Positions 1 to 6,985 of a DNA stretch of 64,000 bases are shown here, piece by piece (position 1 is the stretch's first letter; each line of letters opens with the position of its first letter). The position numbers and the translations under genes were made by a program. Below the pieces are notes generated by a model. It was not told where the DNA came from. It saw only the letters and a list, made by a program, of their open reading frames with translations, and ran no database searches. The stretch is taken from assembly GCF_964063325.1 (NCBI RefSeq), contig NZ_OZ061315.1:1984001-2048000 (forward strand). The letters run 5' to 3'. This stretch comes from Hafnia alvei. Lineage in GTDB: Bacteria > Pseudomonadota > Gammaproteobacteria > Enterobacterales > Enterobacteriaceae.

Positions 1-122
1 CGGCAAAACCAAAACGTGACAACGATGGTTTGCTCAATGGTCCTCAGATGAATCAAAACGGCCCAGGCATTGTGGCGAATCAGGAGCAGGTGGATGATTT
101 GCTGGGAAGTTTAGGCTTCTAA
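1..122 (+). CDS. cheZ: CheZ, C-terminal fragment
   Basis: Only the last 39 codons are in the window; the reading frame enters at the left edge and stops with TAA at 120-122. The tail ends QVDDLLGSLGF, nearly the same as the end of enterobacterial CheZ, the CheY-P phosphatase of chemotaxis. In CheZ this terminal amphipathic helix docks on CheY-P. In E. coli cheZ ends the tar-cheRBYZ operon and is followed by flhB; here the next gene is a convergent nsrR, so the flagellar neighbourhood ends at this point. Confidence is high for the identity because of the distinctive tail, although most of the protein is out of view. Confidence 0.9.
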   Translation, partial: AKPKRDNDGLLNGPQMNQNGPGIVANQEQVDDLLGSLGF

Positions 123-174
123 TCACCTAAGGCTGGCATAGCACGAATGTGTTTGTGACGCTCTGACGGTTTTT

Positions 175-204
175 ATCAAGGCGGGAAACGTTTTCCGCCT
201 TGAT
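175..204. terminator. Bidirectional terminator between cheZ and nsrR
   Basis: A perfect 10-bp stem (ATCAAGGCGG at 175-184, CCGCCTTGAT at 195-204) is followed on the plus strand by GCTTTTTA. It lies between the convergent ends of cheZ and nsrR and can serve both. Confidence 0.8.
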
Positions 205-209
205 GCTTT

Positions 210-644
210 TTACTCTGCTGGAATGCCCAGAATTGCAATAATCTCGCCGCGATTGCTGACCAGATCGGCAAGCGTGAAGTCTTCCATTGCGGTTAAAAAT
301 GCTTCCATACCCACTTTTAGCGCAGCCTGTAACTTGCAGATTTTTATCAATTTGCAGCCGGGTGAATTGCAGTCAATGCCGCTGAGATTGCTCTCTAACG
401 CACGGATCACCTGTCCGATATTAATCTCCGCCGCAGGCTTGCCCAGCTCGATGCCGCCGCCTTTGCCGCGTACCGCATGGATATAACCCAAGCCCACTAA
501 CTGCGCCACCACTTTGACCATATGATTACGCGAAATATCGTAATGGGTCGCAATTTCGCCCACGCTGGTGCGCTGACCATAGGGCATTGAGGCCAGATAC
601 ATCAGAGCGCGTAAGCCAAAATCGGTGTAGGTGGTTAATTTCAT
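210..644 (-). CDS. nsrR: NsrR, Rrf2-family nitric-oxide-sensing repressor
   Basis: 144 aa, the usual length for NsrR. The N-terminal winged helix begins MKLTTYTDFGLRAL and has the recognition segment SRNHMVKVV followed by the RGKGGG wing. Three cysteines, C92, C97 and C103 (pattern C-x4-C-x5-C), match the Fe-S ligands of E. coli NsrR (91/96/102) with an offset of one. NsrR represses NO-detoxification genes until NO damages its cluster. The gene is monocistronic here, beside cheZ, whereas in E. coli nsrR sits with rnr. A likely target, ygbA, lies about 5.7 kb away. IscR and other Rrf2 proteins are alternatives, but the cysteine spacing and RGKGGG favour NsrR. Confidence 0.85.
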   Translation of the reverse strand: MKLTTYTDFGLRALMYLASMPYGQRTSVGEIATHYDISRNHMVKVVAQLVGLGYIHAVRGKGGGIELGKPAAEINIGQVIRALESNLSGIDCNSPGCKLIKICKLQAALKVGMEAFLTAMEDFTLADLVSNRGEIIAILGIPAE

Positions 645-673
645 GAAGCCGCGTGAAAGAAAGAATATTAACC

Positions 674-686
674 ATGTTTATAACAT
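674..686. promoter_or_regulatory. Dyad upstream of nsrR, possible operator
   Basis: ATGTT-TAT-AACAT is a dyad with 5-bp arms lying 30 bp upstream of the nsrR start codon in AT-rich sequence. It resembles the AT-rich dyads bound by Rrf2 regulators, so autoregulation is possible. This is inference from position and symmetry only. Confidence 0.35.
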
Positions 687-769
687 AATTATGGCGCTTT
701 TGGCTGGCTGTCAGTGAATTAATAGCAAAGTTAAAACTTTATTAACAATAAGTGGAGAAAGTATTAACA

Positions 770-787
770 TTGTCATTATACTGTCAT
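770..787 (+). promoter_or_regulatory. Pho box (PhoB site) for phoH
   Basis: Two heptamers, TTGTCAT (770-776) and CTGTCAT (781-787), are separated by 4 bp (TATA), which is the canonical 11-bp-phased PhoB repeat. phoH of E. coli is a PhoB-regulon gene, so the site fits the downstream gene. It leaves a leader of roughly 350 nt before phoH. Confidence 0.85.
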
Positions 788-1167
788 TATCAAGCAGTAC
801 ATTTTCATGAGGCGACGGAAGTATTCACATCAACGCAGGTTATTGCACCAGCAGGTTTGTGAGGAGCGCGGATGAAACAGTCCTTACCTGGGCTAGCACG
901 ATGTCAAATCAGCACCATTCAACAGGTTGTCTCTGACAGCCAAAAAGTCGACGCAGCAAAATGGGCGTCACGGCTTTCTTCCCCGAAAAATTTATCCATA
1001 CCTCTATTTTCACTCTATTGGCTACGACTGCGCGCCGCAGGGATTGGCTTCGCGCGCGGGTTCGTATTAAGCACGTCTCTATCCTATGAGGAGGTTCTCA
1101 GATAAGCGAGTGACAGTTCGTTCATGAAACGTGGAATGACGATTGAAACCAACTGTAAGGTGCCAAA
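788..1167 (+). other. Long phoH leader with a weak candidate ORF
   Basis: About 380 bp separates the Pho box from phoH. It holds a hairpin-forming GC segment (GCGCGC at 1030-1035 and 1052-1057) and an open frame at 872-1105 (77 codons) with a plausible GAGGAG ribosome site. The translated product has no recognisable family or domain and an unconvincing composition, so I do not annotate it as a gene. Its position between promoter and phoH would also fit a leader peptide or a structured 5' UTR. Confidence 0.4.
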
Positions 1168-1956
1168 ATGGGAAAACAGAAAGCTGTTATCAGAGCGCGT
1201 CGTGAGGCTAAACGTGTGGTTAAACGTGATGGTCGTAGTCAACGTCAGCGCGAGGAAGATCAGGCTGCCTCTCTAGTTCAGATGGGCGGTATTGAAACCA
1301 TTGGCATGGCGCGGGAAAAACGTGATAACGCGCCAGTCACGGCCAGAACGGAAGCGCAGGTCGCTTATCTGTCTGCAATTGAATCCAAACAGTTAATCTT
1401 CGCAACAGGCGAAGCAGGCTGCGGTAAAACCTTCATCAGCGCAGCGAAAGCGGCCGAAGCTCTGATCCATAAAGAGGTCGATCGTATTATCGTTACGCGC
1501 CCTGTGCTACAGGCCGATGAAGATCTTGGTTTCTTACCCGGTGATGTTTCTGAGAAATTTGCACCGTATTTCCGCCCGGTCTATGACGTTCTGGTTCGAC
1601 GTTTAGGGGCTTCATTCCTGCAATACTGCTTACGTCCTGAAATCGGCAAGGTGGAAATTGCACCTTTCGCTTATATGCGTGGCCGCACCTTTGAAAACGC
1701 CTTTGTGATCCTCGACGAGGCGCAAAACGTCACGGCTAGCCAAATGAAAATGTTCCTGACCCGCTTGGGGGAAAACGTCACCGTGGTGGTTAACGGCGAC
1801 ATTACCCAATGTGACTTGCCTCGCGGAGTGAAATCCGGCCTCGAAGATGCGCTGCAACGCTTCACCGAGGATGGGATGGTCAGTATTATCCGCTTCGACA
1901 GCCAAGACTGCGTTCGCTCGGCGCTTTGCCAGCGCACCTTAAACGCCTACCAATAA
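1168..1956 (+). CDS. phoH: PhoH, P-loop ATPase of the phosphate regulon
   Basis: 262 aa, very similar throughout to E. coli PhoH. The Walker A motif is GEAGCGKT (about residues 86-93) and the Walker B is VILDEAQN (about residues 179-186). The N-terminal 60 residues are basic (RARREAKRVVKRDGR), as in the enteric protein. PhoH proteins bind and hydrolyse ATP and resemble the helicase domain of superfamily 1; the cellular role in enterics is unsettled, with RNA metabolism proposed. The start at MGKQKAV is chosen because it aligns with the family and has AAGGTG upstream. A Pho box about 380 bp upstream indicates induction by phosphate starvation. A hairpin terminator follows. Confidence 0.93.
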   Translation: MGKQKAVIRARREAKRVVKRDGRSQRQREEDQAASLVQMGGIETIGMAREKRDNAPVTARTEAQVAYLSAIESKQLIFATGEAGCGKTFISAAKAAEALIHKEVDRIIVTRPVLQADEDLGFLPGDVSEKFAPYFRPVYDVLVRRLGASFLQYCLRPEIGKVEIAPFAYMRGRTFENAFVILDEAQNVTASQMKMFLTRLGENVTVVVNGDITQCDLPRGVKSGLEDALQRFTEDGMVSIIRFDSQDCVRSALCQRTLNAYQ

Positions 1957-1984
1957 GCTTTTCCTCATCCAATTTTGCTCTCAG

Positions 1985-2002
1985 GGCCACCTTCGGGTGG
2001 CC
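1985..2002 (+). terminator. Terminator hairpin after phoH
   Basis: A 7-bp stem, GGCCACC/GGTGGCC, closed by a UUCG tetraloop lies 29 bp after the phoH stop. Only a weak T-rich tail (TTGCTTATTT) follows. Confidence 0.65.
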
Positions 2003-2109
2003 TTGCTTATTTAAACGCCTACACATAACACTTCTATGACGTATTTATGACAATCCAGCGTGGAGACTTTATGCTGTTGGTATCTCGATTAATTTAGTGA
2101 GAAGTTGGT

Positions 2110-2952
2110 ATGACGACCACGGTTTTTCTGGCGGTGCTGTGTGCCGCATTGCTGCATGCGAGCTGGAATACCCTTGTTAAAATCGGTGAGGAACGCTTTG
2201 TTGGCGTGGCGCTGATTGCGGTTTTCTCCGGCGCGGTTTCGCTGTGTGGCTTAGCGTGGGTCGGTTTACCTAGCCTCTCATCGCTGCCGTGGTTGCTACT
2301 CTCTTTGGTGTTGCATACCGGCTACTGCCTGTTTCTCAGCCGGGCTTATGGACAAGGGGATCTCGGCCAAATTTATCCGCTGGCACGCGGCAGTGCGCCG
2401 CTGCTGGCGATGATGCTCAGCGCGCTGTTTTTGCGTGAATATCCGCCTCTGCTAGGCATTATCGGTGCACTGGTATTGGTTTCAGGCGTGCTGTTAATGG
2501 CGCTACGCGGCGGCGGGCGCAGCAAGCTGAATGGTAAAGCCGTACGCTATGCCTTAATCACCGCCATGTTTACCGCCGGATATACGCTTTCAGATGGAGC
2601 AGGAGCCCGCGCCGCCGAAGCTCCGCTCACCTACACGCTGTGGCTGTTTACGCTCAACGGGATCATTATGCTACCGCTGTTATGGCTGCATCAGCGAGGA
2701 AAAATCTGGGGGCAGATTAAGCGCAACTGGCGGGTGGGTTTAGCGGGCGGCACGATGTCGCTGCTGGCCTATGGCATTGTGATTTGGGCATTGACGCAGG
2801 CGCCGATTGGCGTTGTGGCCGCGCTACGTGAAAGTAGCGTGTTATTCGCCATGATATTTTCGGTGTGGTTACTGAAAGAACCGCTGGGGAAAGCAAGGAT
2901 CGCCGCCAGCTTGGTGATTGTGACGGGGGTTATGCTGTCGCGGTTGGGGTGA
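2110..2952 (+). CDS. EamA-domain (DMT superfamily) permease
   Basis: 280 aa, almost entirely hydrophobic, with about ten membrane segments arranged as two repeated EamA halves (roughly residues 4-131 and 145-279). The first half begins with the typical ALLHASWNTLVK, and both halves end in the characteristic 'I.GA.LV..GV.LM' pattern. These are inner-membrane exporters of small metabolites or drugs; the substrate cannot be read from sequence. The gene stands alone between the phoH terminator and a convergent toxin-antitoxin pair. There is no strong ribosome site; GAGAAG lies about 8 bp upstream of the ATG. Confidence 0.8.
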   Translation: MTTTVFLAVLCAALLHASWNTLVKIGEERFVGVALIAVFSGAVSLCGLAWVGLPSLSSLPWLLLSLVLHTGYCLFLSRAYGQGDLGQIYPLARGSAPLLAMMLSALFLREYPPLLGIIGALVLVSGVLLMALRGGGRSKLNGKAVRYALITAMFTAGYTLSDGAGARAAEAPLTYTLWLFTLNGIIMLPLLWLHQRGKIWGQIKRNWRVGLAGGTMSLLAYGIVIWALTQAPIGVVAALRESSVLFAMIFSVWLLKEPLGKARIAASLVIVTGVMLSRLG

Positions 2953-3008
2953 GGGTGCAAGATGTTATACCGCGCACCATGAGGTAAAGGTCCCCAATAA
3001 CACGGTGT

Positions 3009-3491
3009 TTAAATTTTGTAGAACAGCGTGTTTGGCGCAATGGGAGACTGAACAAAACCAAAGTATTCATAGAACGCCTGCGCTTGCTCATTGATGGCAT
3101 GGACCATAATGGCCTTAATTCCTACCTGATCGGCCAGATTAGATACACGTATCACCGCATCATTAAGTAACCATTTCCCAAAATGATGACCCTGAGTAGA
3201 CACGTCAACGGCGAGGCGGCCCAGCAGTATAACAGGGATAGGATTTGGCATATTCTGGCGTAAGCCACGTCCCAAGTCGGCATGGCTTACGGACCCGGTC
3301 GCAAGAGAGTAATAGCCAACGACGCGATTGGTACATTCGAGGCAAATAACAAAGGTGCGGGAGGCATTAAGGTACTGATTTTTCATCGCGCGGCGGCGAA
3401 GCCAATTATTGAGCACATCATTTCCACTGTTGAAAGATTGCAGTTCGTGCTCTTCGGTCAGTAGCTCAGGAGACGTGATATTTATTCCCAT
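3009..3491 (-). CDS. GNAT-fold toxin of a TacAT-like toxin-antitoxin pair
   Basis: 160 aa. The N-terminal motif runs from ELQSFNSGNDVLNNWL to NASRTFV (residues 17-47), and the C-terminal FYEYFGF carries the usual catalytic-region Tyr. Relatives such as TacT acetylate aminoacyl-tRNA and stop translation. Its start overlaps the 3' end of the DUF1778 antitoxin gene by 10 bp, the normal order for this module. An oddity is the acetyl-CoA pyrophosphate loop, usually Q/R-x-x-G-x-G, which reads QGHHFG here (residues 100-105), so His replaces the first Gly of the pair. The enzyme may be weakened or altered. The family assignment is firm; activity is uncertain. Confidence 0.85.
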   Translation of the reverse strand: MGINITSPELLTEEHELQSFNSGNDVLNNWLRRRAMKNQYLNASRTFVICLECTNRVVGYYSLATGSVSHADLGRGLRQNMPNPIPVILLGRLAVDVSTQGHHFGKWLLNDAVIRVSNLADQVGIKAIMVHAINEQAQAFYEYFGFVQSPIAPNTLFYKI

Positions 3492-3766
3492 TCAGGTTTC
3501 ACATCCATCAAGCGTTGGCGGCCTTCAACATTTTGAACCGGTGCTTCTAGCTGTTCAATGAACGCCTGATAACGGGCATCGTCCAAGACAAACACACGTT
3601 GATCGAGAATGATATTTTGGGCTTCATGTACGGCTTTCTCAATGATGAAATCAGTCCGATTTTTATTCACTAGGCTGGCAGCGTAGTCTATAACGGCTCT
3701 CTCTTCTTCGCTGGCGCGAACGTTAATTTGCTTATTACGTGTAGATTTACGGGGAGTTGTTTGCAT
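3482..3766 (-). CDS. DUF1778 ribbon-helix-helix antitoxin (TacA-like)
   Basis: 94 aa. It starts at the ATG at 3766 because a strong GGAGG ribosome site lies 5 bp upstream and the family begins here; the upstream in-frame extension is not protein-like. Residues about 12-45 (NKQINVRASEEERAVIDYAA) form the DNA-binding ribbon-helix-helix, followed by NRTDFIIEKAVHEAQ. The C-terminal tail (LDDARYQAFIEQLEAP) is the segment that neutralises the acetyltransferase toxin in this family. It is co-transcribed with the GNAT gene and is expected to autorepress through the repeated TGCTAT elements just upstream. Confidence 0.88.
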   Translation of the reverse strand: MQTTPRKSTRNKQINVRASEEERAVIDYAASLVNKNRTDFIIEKAVHEAQNIILDQRVFVLDDARYQAFIEQLEAPVQNVEGRQRLMDVKPEWE

Positions 3767-3790
3767 AGAAACCTCCGATTGGTAACAAAT

Positions 3791-3831
3791 TGCTATACGT
3801 AATAATAGCAGGGCGGATAACAGATTGCTAT
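3791..3831. promoter_or_regulatory. Toxin-antitoxin operator: repeated TGCTAT elements
   Basis: TGCTAT at 3791-3796 and its complement ATAGCA at 3805-3810 make an inverted repeat, and a third TGCTAT stands at 3826-3831. They lie 25-65 bp upstream of the antitoxin start, where a ribbon-helix-helix repressor normally binds its own promoter. Confidence 0.55.
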
Positions 3832-3903
3832 GCTGGTGCGCAATGAGGATTGCTCTAGAGGCGGTGCTTGTACTGATAGCGTGCTTTGCTTTGTGAAAAA
3901 GCA

Positions 3904-3929
3904 AAGCGGAGGAATAAGTTCCTCCGCTT
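3904..3929 (-). terminator. chaA terminator
   Basis: AAGCGGAGGAA (3904-3914) pairs with TTCCTCCGCTT (3919-3929), an 11-bp stem with a 4-nt loop. Read on the minus strand it follows chaA and is trailed by TGCTTTTTC, a good intrinsic terminator. Confidence 0.85.
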
Positions 3930-3956
3930 CACGCGCTGATAGATATTTCAGGAAGA

Positions 3957-5066
3957 CTACAAGAAGATCGTCATCAGGTAAGCCGCAAACAGCGCCAAGT
4001 GAGCGGCGCCGTTCAGAACGTTAGTACGCCCGGTGCTAAATGAAACCTGACACAGCATCAATGCGGCGACCATCACCACCACCTGTGGGGCATCCAGCGC
4101 AAAGATCAGCGGCTGGCCGGTTAGCGTTGCAATAATCGTGACCGCAGGCACCGTCAGCGAGATGGTGGCTAGCACAGAACCGAAGAACAGGTTCATGGCG
4201 CGCTGCACCTGATTGGCCAATACGGCTTTCAATGCCCCCAATCCTTCCGGCGACAAAATCAGCAGTGCCACCAAGAAACCGGTGAACTGCTGCGGTGCAT
4301 TCAGCGTGCTTAGCAGGCTTTCAAGCGGATTGGCATTGAACTTAGTGACCGCAATAACGGCAATCAAATGCACCACTAACCAACCGGCGTGCCAGGCGCT
4401 GCTGTGAGCCGAAGGTTTACCATGGTGCGGGTCAGTCGGATCGTCGCCGTCATCTTCATGCTCGTAAACAAACAGGCTCTGGTGGGTTTTGGTTTGGATC
4501 AGCAAGAACACGCCGTACATCGCGGCGGAAATGGCGGCCACCATAAGCGCTTGACCCGTGGTGAAGTTTCCACCGGGAAAGGTCATTGGCAATACTAAAA
4601 CGATGATCGCCAGTGGGATCAGCGTAATTAAATACTGTTTGATACCGGCCAGATTGACAAACTGAGTGGCAAATTTACGCCCGCCGAGCAGCAATGAAAA
4701 ACCAACCAAACCACCGGTAACAATCATCACGATGGAATAGAGCGTATCGCGCATCAGCGCCGGAGCGGCATCGCCGGTGGCCATCAACGCCGAGATCAGG
4801 CTGACTTCAAGAATAACCACGGAAAGGCTCAGAATTAATGAGCCGTAGGGTTCACCTAAACGGTGTGCCAGCACGTCAGCATGACGCACTACGCTAAACG
4901 CGCTGCTCAATATAGCGATCAGCGCGAGGATATTGATGCCGGCAACGGCGGGTAAACTCTGAGTATTGCCCCACAGGGTCAGGACAACTAAGGCGATAAC
5001 AGGTAGAGCTAATGAGTACTCGCTATGCCGTGTTTTCACGCGGCATGCTTCAGTTTCTGACTTCAT
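3957..5066 (-). CDS. chaA: ChaA, Na+(K+, Ca2+)/H+ antiporter
   Basis: 369 aa and close to E. coli ChaA along its length. Both alpha-repeat motifs of the CaCA family are intact: LGEPYGSLILSLSVVILEV in the N-terminal half, and SPEGLGALKAVLANQ with NLFFGSVLA in the C-terminal half. The acidic, His-containing cytoplasmic loop between the halves (EHEDDGDDPTDPHHG) is also typical. The protein exports Na+, and also K+ or Ca2+, across the inner membrane in exchange for protons at alkaline pH. The start at 5066 is preferred over an in-frame extension because GGAGA lies upstream of that ATG. It is monocistronic, with a clear terminator downstream. Confidence 0.95.
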   Translation of the reverse strand: MKSETEACRVKTRHSEYSLALPVIALVVLTLWGNTQSLPAVAGINILALIAILSSAFSVVRHADVLAHRLGEPYGSLILSLSVVILEVSLISALMATGDAAPALMRDTLYSIVMIVTGGLVGFSLLLGGRKFATQFVNLAGIKQYLITLIPLAIIVLVLPMTFPGGNFTTGQALMVAAISAAMYGVFLLIQTKTHQSLFVYEHEDDGDDPTDPHHGKPSAHSSAWHAGWLVVHLIAVIAVTKFNANPLESLLSTLNAPQQFTGFLVALLILSPEGLGALKAVLANQVQRAMNLFFGSVLATISLTVPAVTIIATLTGQPLIFALDAPQVVVMVAALMLCQVSFSTGRTNVLNGAAHLALFAAYLMTIFL

Positions 5067-5356
5067 TATGATTATTCTCCGTGTAACGATGCGCAGGCGG
5101 TCAATCGCAAAATCCAATCAATACTTCGATAAAACTATATATAGCCTATCAAAAAAATGTGTTTTATCGATTAGTTTTTACCTAGCTTTACTTATTTTAT
5201 GAATTTTTATCACGGTCTGCTCAATTAAATCATGCTAGTTGGCGATACGTTTAACCGCGCGGGAAATGCTGAGAATACATTCATTAGTTTTCTGAAACCA
5301 AAGGGAATGACTTTTTTGCGGTATCATTAAGGGATATTAGTGAGAGGAAAGCAAAT

Positions 5357-5929
5357 ATGACGGATGCAGGCCAGTGGATTTCAGATTACGGCTATGTTGC
5401 GGTGGTGATTGGCAGCATTATTGAGGGCGAAACCATCGCTTTTCTGGCAGGCGCAGCGGCTCACAAGCATCTACTGTCCTATCCTTTGGTTTTGTTGATG
5501 ACTTTCTTGGGCGCAACGGCGGGGGATTTCACGCTGTATCTGGTGGGGCGGCGGTTTGGTCGTCAGATCTTGGCGCGTTTTAAGCGACAGCAGAAAAAAA
5601 TCCAACGTTTCCAACAGCGAGTGCGTGAGCATGAAACGCTGCTGATCTTAGGGATGCGTTTTGCCTATGGTTTTCGCACCATTGGACCCATCATCATCGG
5701 CTCGTCGGGCGTTAAGCTGCGCAAGTTTGTGCTGCTGAATGTTATCGGTGCGGCGATTTGGGCATTTATTATCGTCACGCTCGGCTATGCCGCCAGTGAG
5801 GTGCTGTTCCGTTTGTTCGCCCACGAGCATCAACGGCGCATTGCTTTTGTGGTGCTGATGGTCGCGTTGCTGGTGGGATTAATCGGGGTGAAGTGGTATC
5901 GCTCAAAACAGCCTGACAGCGATGCGTAA
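5357..5929 (+). CDS. yohD: DedA-family membrane protein, YohD-like
   Basis: 190 aa. It has the SNARE-associated/VTT fold: IEGETIAFLAGAAAHKHLL near residue 22, GATAGDFTLYLVGRRFG near residue 55, and the family-defining R-x3-G-x-R-x3-GP segment, seen as RFAYGFRTIGPIIIG, near residue 103. DedA proteins are inner-membrane lipid scramblases or transporters that support membrane homeostasis and drug or pH tolerance. Length and motif layout match E. coli YohD. It is transcribed away from chaA and has GAGAGGA upstream of the ATG. A second, shorter DedA gene lies about 500 bp further on, on the opposite strand. Confidence 0.85.
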   Translation: MTDAGQWISDYGYVAVVIGSIIEGETIAFLAGAAAHKHLLSYPLVLLMTFLGATAGDFTLYLVGRRFGRQILARFKRQQKKIQRFQQRVREHETLLILGMRFAYGFRTIGPIIIGSSGVKLRKFVLLNVIGAAIWAFIIVTLGYAASEVLFRLFAHEHQRRIAFVVLMVALLVGLIGVKWYRSKQPDSDA

Positions 5930-5943
5930 CAAACGATGCATAG

Positions 5944-5972
5944 AATACAAAGGGCAGAGGGTCCTTTGTATT
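5944..5972. terminator. Hairpin between convergent yohD and ygbA
   Basis: AATACAAAGG (5944-5953) pairs with CCTTTGTATT (5963-5972), a 10-bp stem with a 9-nt loop. There is no T-run on either side, so termination would be weak. Confidence 0.5.
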
Positions 5973-6004
5973 AGCGCGGGTATGCTGCCCACGCGTTTCA
6001 TCGT

Positions 6005-6352
6005 TTACGGTTTTTTAGGACGATACTTTTCCGGCAATTCGGGTACAGGACGCTGGTCGTCAATCAGGTGACGGATGGTAAGTATAGGGTGCCGCCACAG
6101 CATTCTCGGGCCAGACCAGCGCATAATTTGCTTCATTTCTTCGCGCTTGGCGGGTTGATAGCAGTGTACCGGACACTGCTTGCAGGCGGGTTTTTCTGCG
6201 CCAAAAACACAACGATCGAGGCGTTTTACCGCATAGGCATATAAGTTGTCGTAGTGCTGGTTGTCGTGCTGAGCATCCGGGCTGCGGCGCTGATAAAGCG
6301 AGATCATTTTTCTGATCGTCAGCTTTTCCCTTTGAATTCGGCTGTCTGGCAT
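6005..6352 (-). CDS. ygbA: YgbA, nitrosative-stress-linked cysteine protein
   Basis: 115 aa from the ATG at 6352, chosen because GGAGAG lies about 8 bp upstream and MPDSRIQREKLTIRKM aligns with E. coli YgbA. The frame stays open further upstream but overlaps the DedA gene. The hallmark is a cysteine cluster, C-x7-C-x2-C-x3-C, in CVFGAEKPACKQCPVHCYQP, followed by MRWSGPRMLWRHP. In E. coli ygbA is repressed by NsrR and induced by NO; the cysteine cluster suggests Fe-S binding. An nsrR gene is in the same window. Identity is strong; biochemical role is known only in outline. Confidence 0.88.
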   Translation of the reverse strand: MPDSRIQREKLTIRKMISLYQRRSPDAQHDNQHYDNLYAYAVKRLDRCVFGAEKPACKQCPVHCYQPAKREEMKQIMRWSGPRMLWRHPILTIRHLIDDQRPVPELPEKYRPKKP

Positions 6353-6441
6353 CGCTAAATCTCTCCGCATCATCAATATATAATATTCATTTATCATACA
6401 TGTATTGATGAGGCCGATTCCATACCCCTTAACGCTGATGG

Positions 6442-6963
6442 CTAAATGAGGGGCGCGGTGAAATAGAGCGCGCCTGAAACGATACCGATAAAGAGGCAAG
6501 CCCAAACGGCGGCTGAACATGCGGTAACACAGTAAACGCGCGTGCGGCTAAAAGTCAGCATTCCGGCGGCCATTGGAACCATATAGCGCAGTACGGCCAC
6601 AAAACGCGACGTGAACAAGACCAGCAGGCCACCCTTATGCTGTAGTTTTTCGCTGATGCGTTGCAACCTGCCGTTATGGCGAGCGAAAAAACGTGGAAAA
6701 AGCATTTTCTGGTTTATCAGTTGGCTAAAATGAAACGTCAGTATTGAGCCAAGAGTGGCGCCCAGCGTGATCGCGAGCCAGACCAGTTCAATAGAAAGCG
6801 AAGGCTGGCTGATAGCGATCGCCGCCAGCAACATCAAGGATGCGGGCGGCAGGACCGAGGAGATCATCACGGTAGATTTACCGAGCGCGATAACAAACAA
6901 CAGGGCAAAAATTTGCGCGGGGTGATCGGCAATCTGTGATAAAAAGCGTTCGAACCATGCCAT
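6442..6963 (-). CDS. DedA-family membrane protein, second copy
   Basis: 173 aa from the ATG at 6963, which has GGAG 6 bp upstream; a TTG four codons earlier is less likely. The family features are visible: LGATLGSILTFHFSQLI in the first conserved loop and RFVAVLRYMVPMAAGML carrying the R-x3-R-x3-P-x-x-A-G motif. It is shorter than YohD and only distantly like it. It probably shares the DedA role in lipid flipping or envelope homeostasis. It lies between ygbA and a drug-efflux gene on the same strand and may be co-transcribed with either; spacing to the MFS gene is only 22 bp. Confidence 0.8.
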   Translation of the reverse strand: MAWFERFLSQIADHPAQIFALLFVIALGKSTVMISSVLPPASLMLLAAIAISQPSLSIELVWLAITLGATLGSILTFHFSQLINQKMLFPRFFARHNGRLQRISEKLQHKGGLLVLFTSRFVAVLRYMVPMAAGMLTFSRTRVYCVTACSAAVWACLFIGIVSGALYFTAPLI

Positions 6964-6985
6964 GAGAATCTCCAAAATATCGGCG

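Noticed and set aside
872..1105. 77-codon open frame with a plausible ribosome site upstream of phoH
   Set aside because: The product has no recognisable family, signal or domain and its composition is not convincing; treated as leader sequence.
6353..6440. NsrR operator upstream of ygbA
   Set aside because: The AT-rich sequence has partial matches only; the two half-sites are not symmetric enough to claim.
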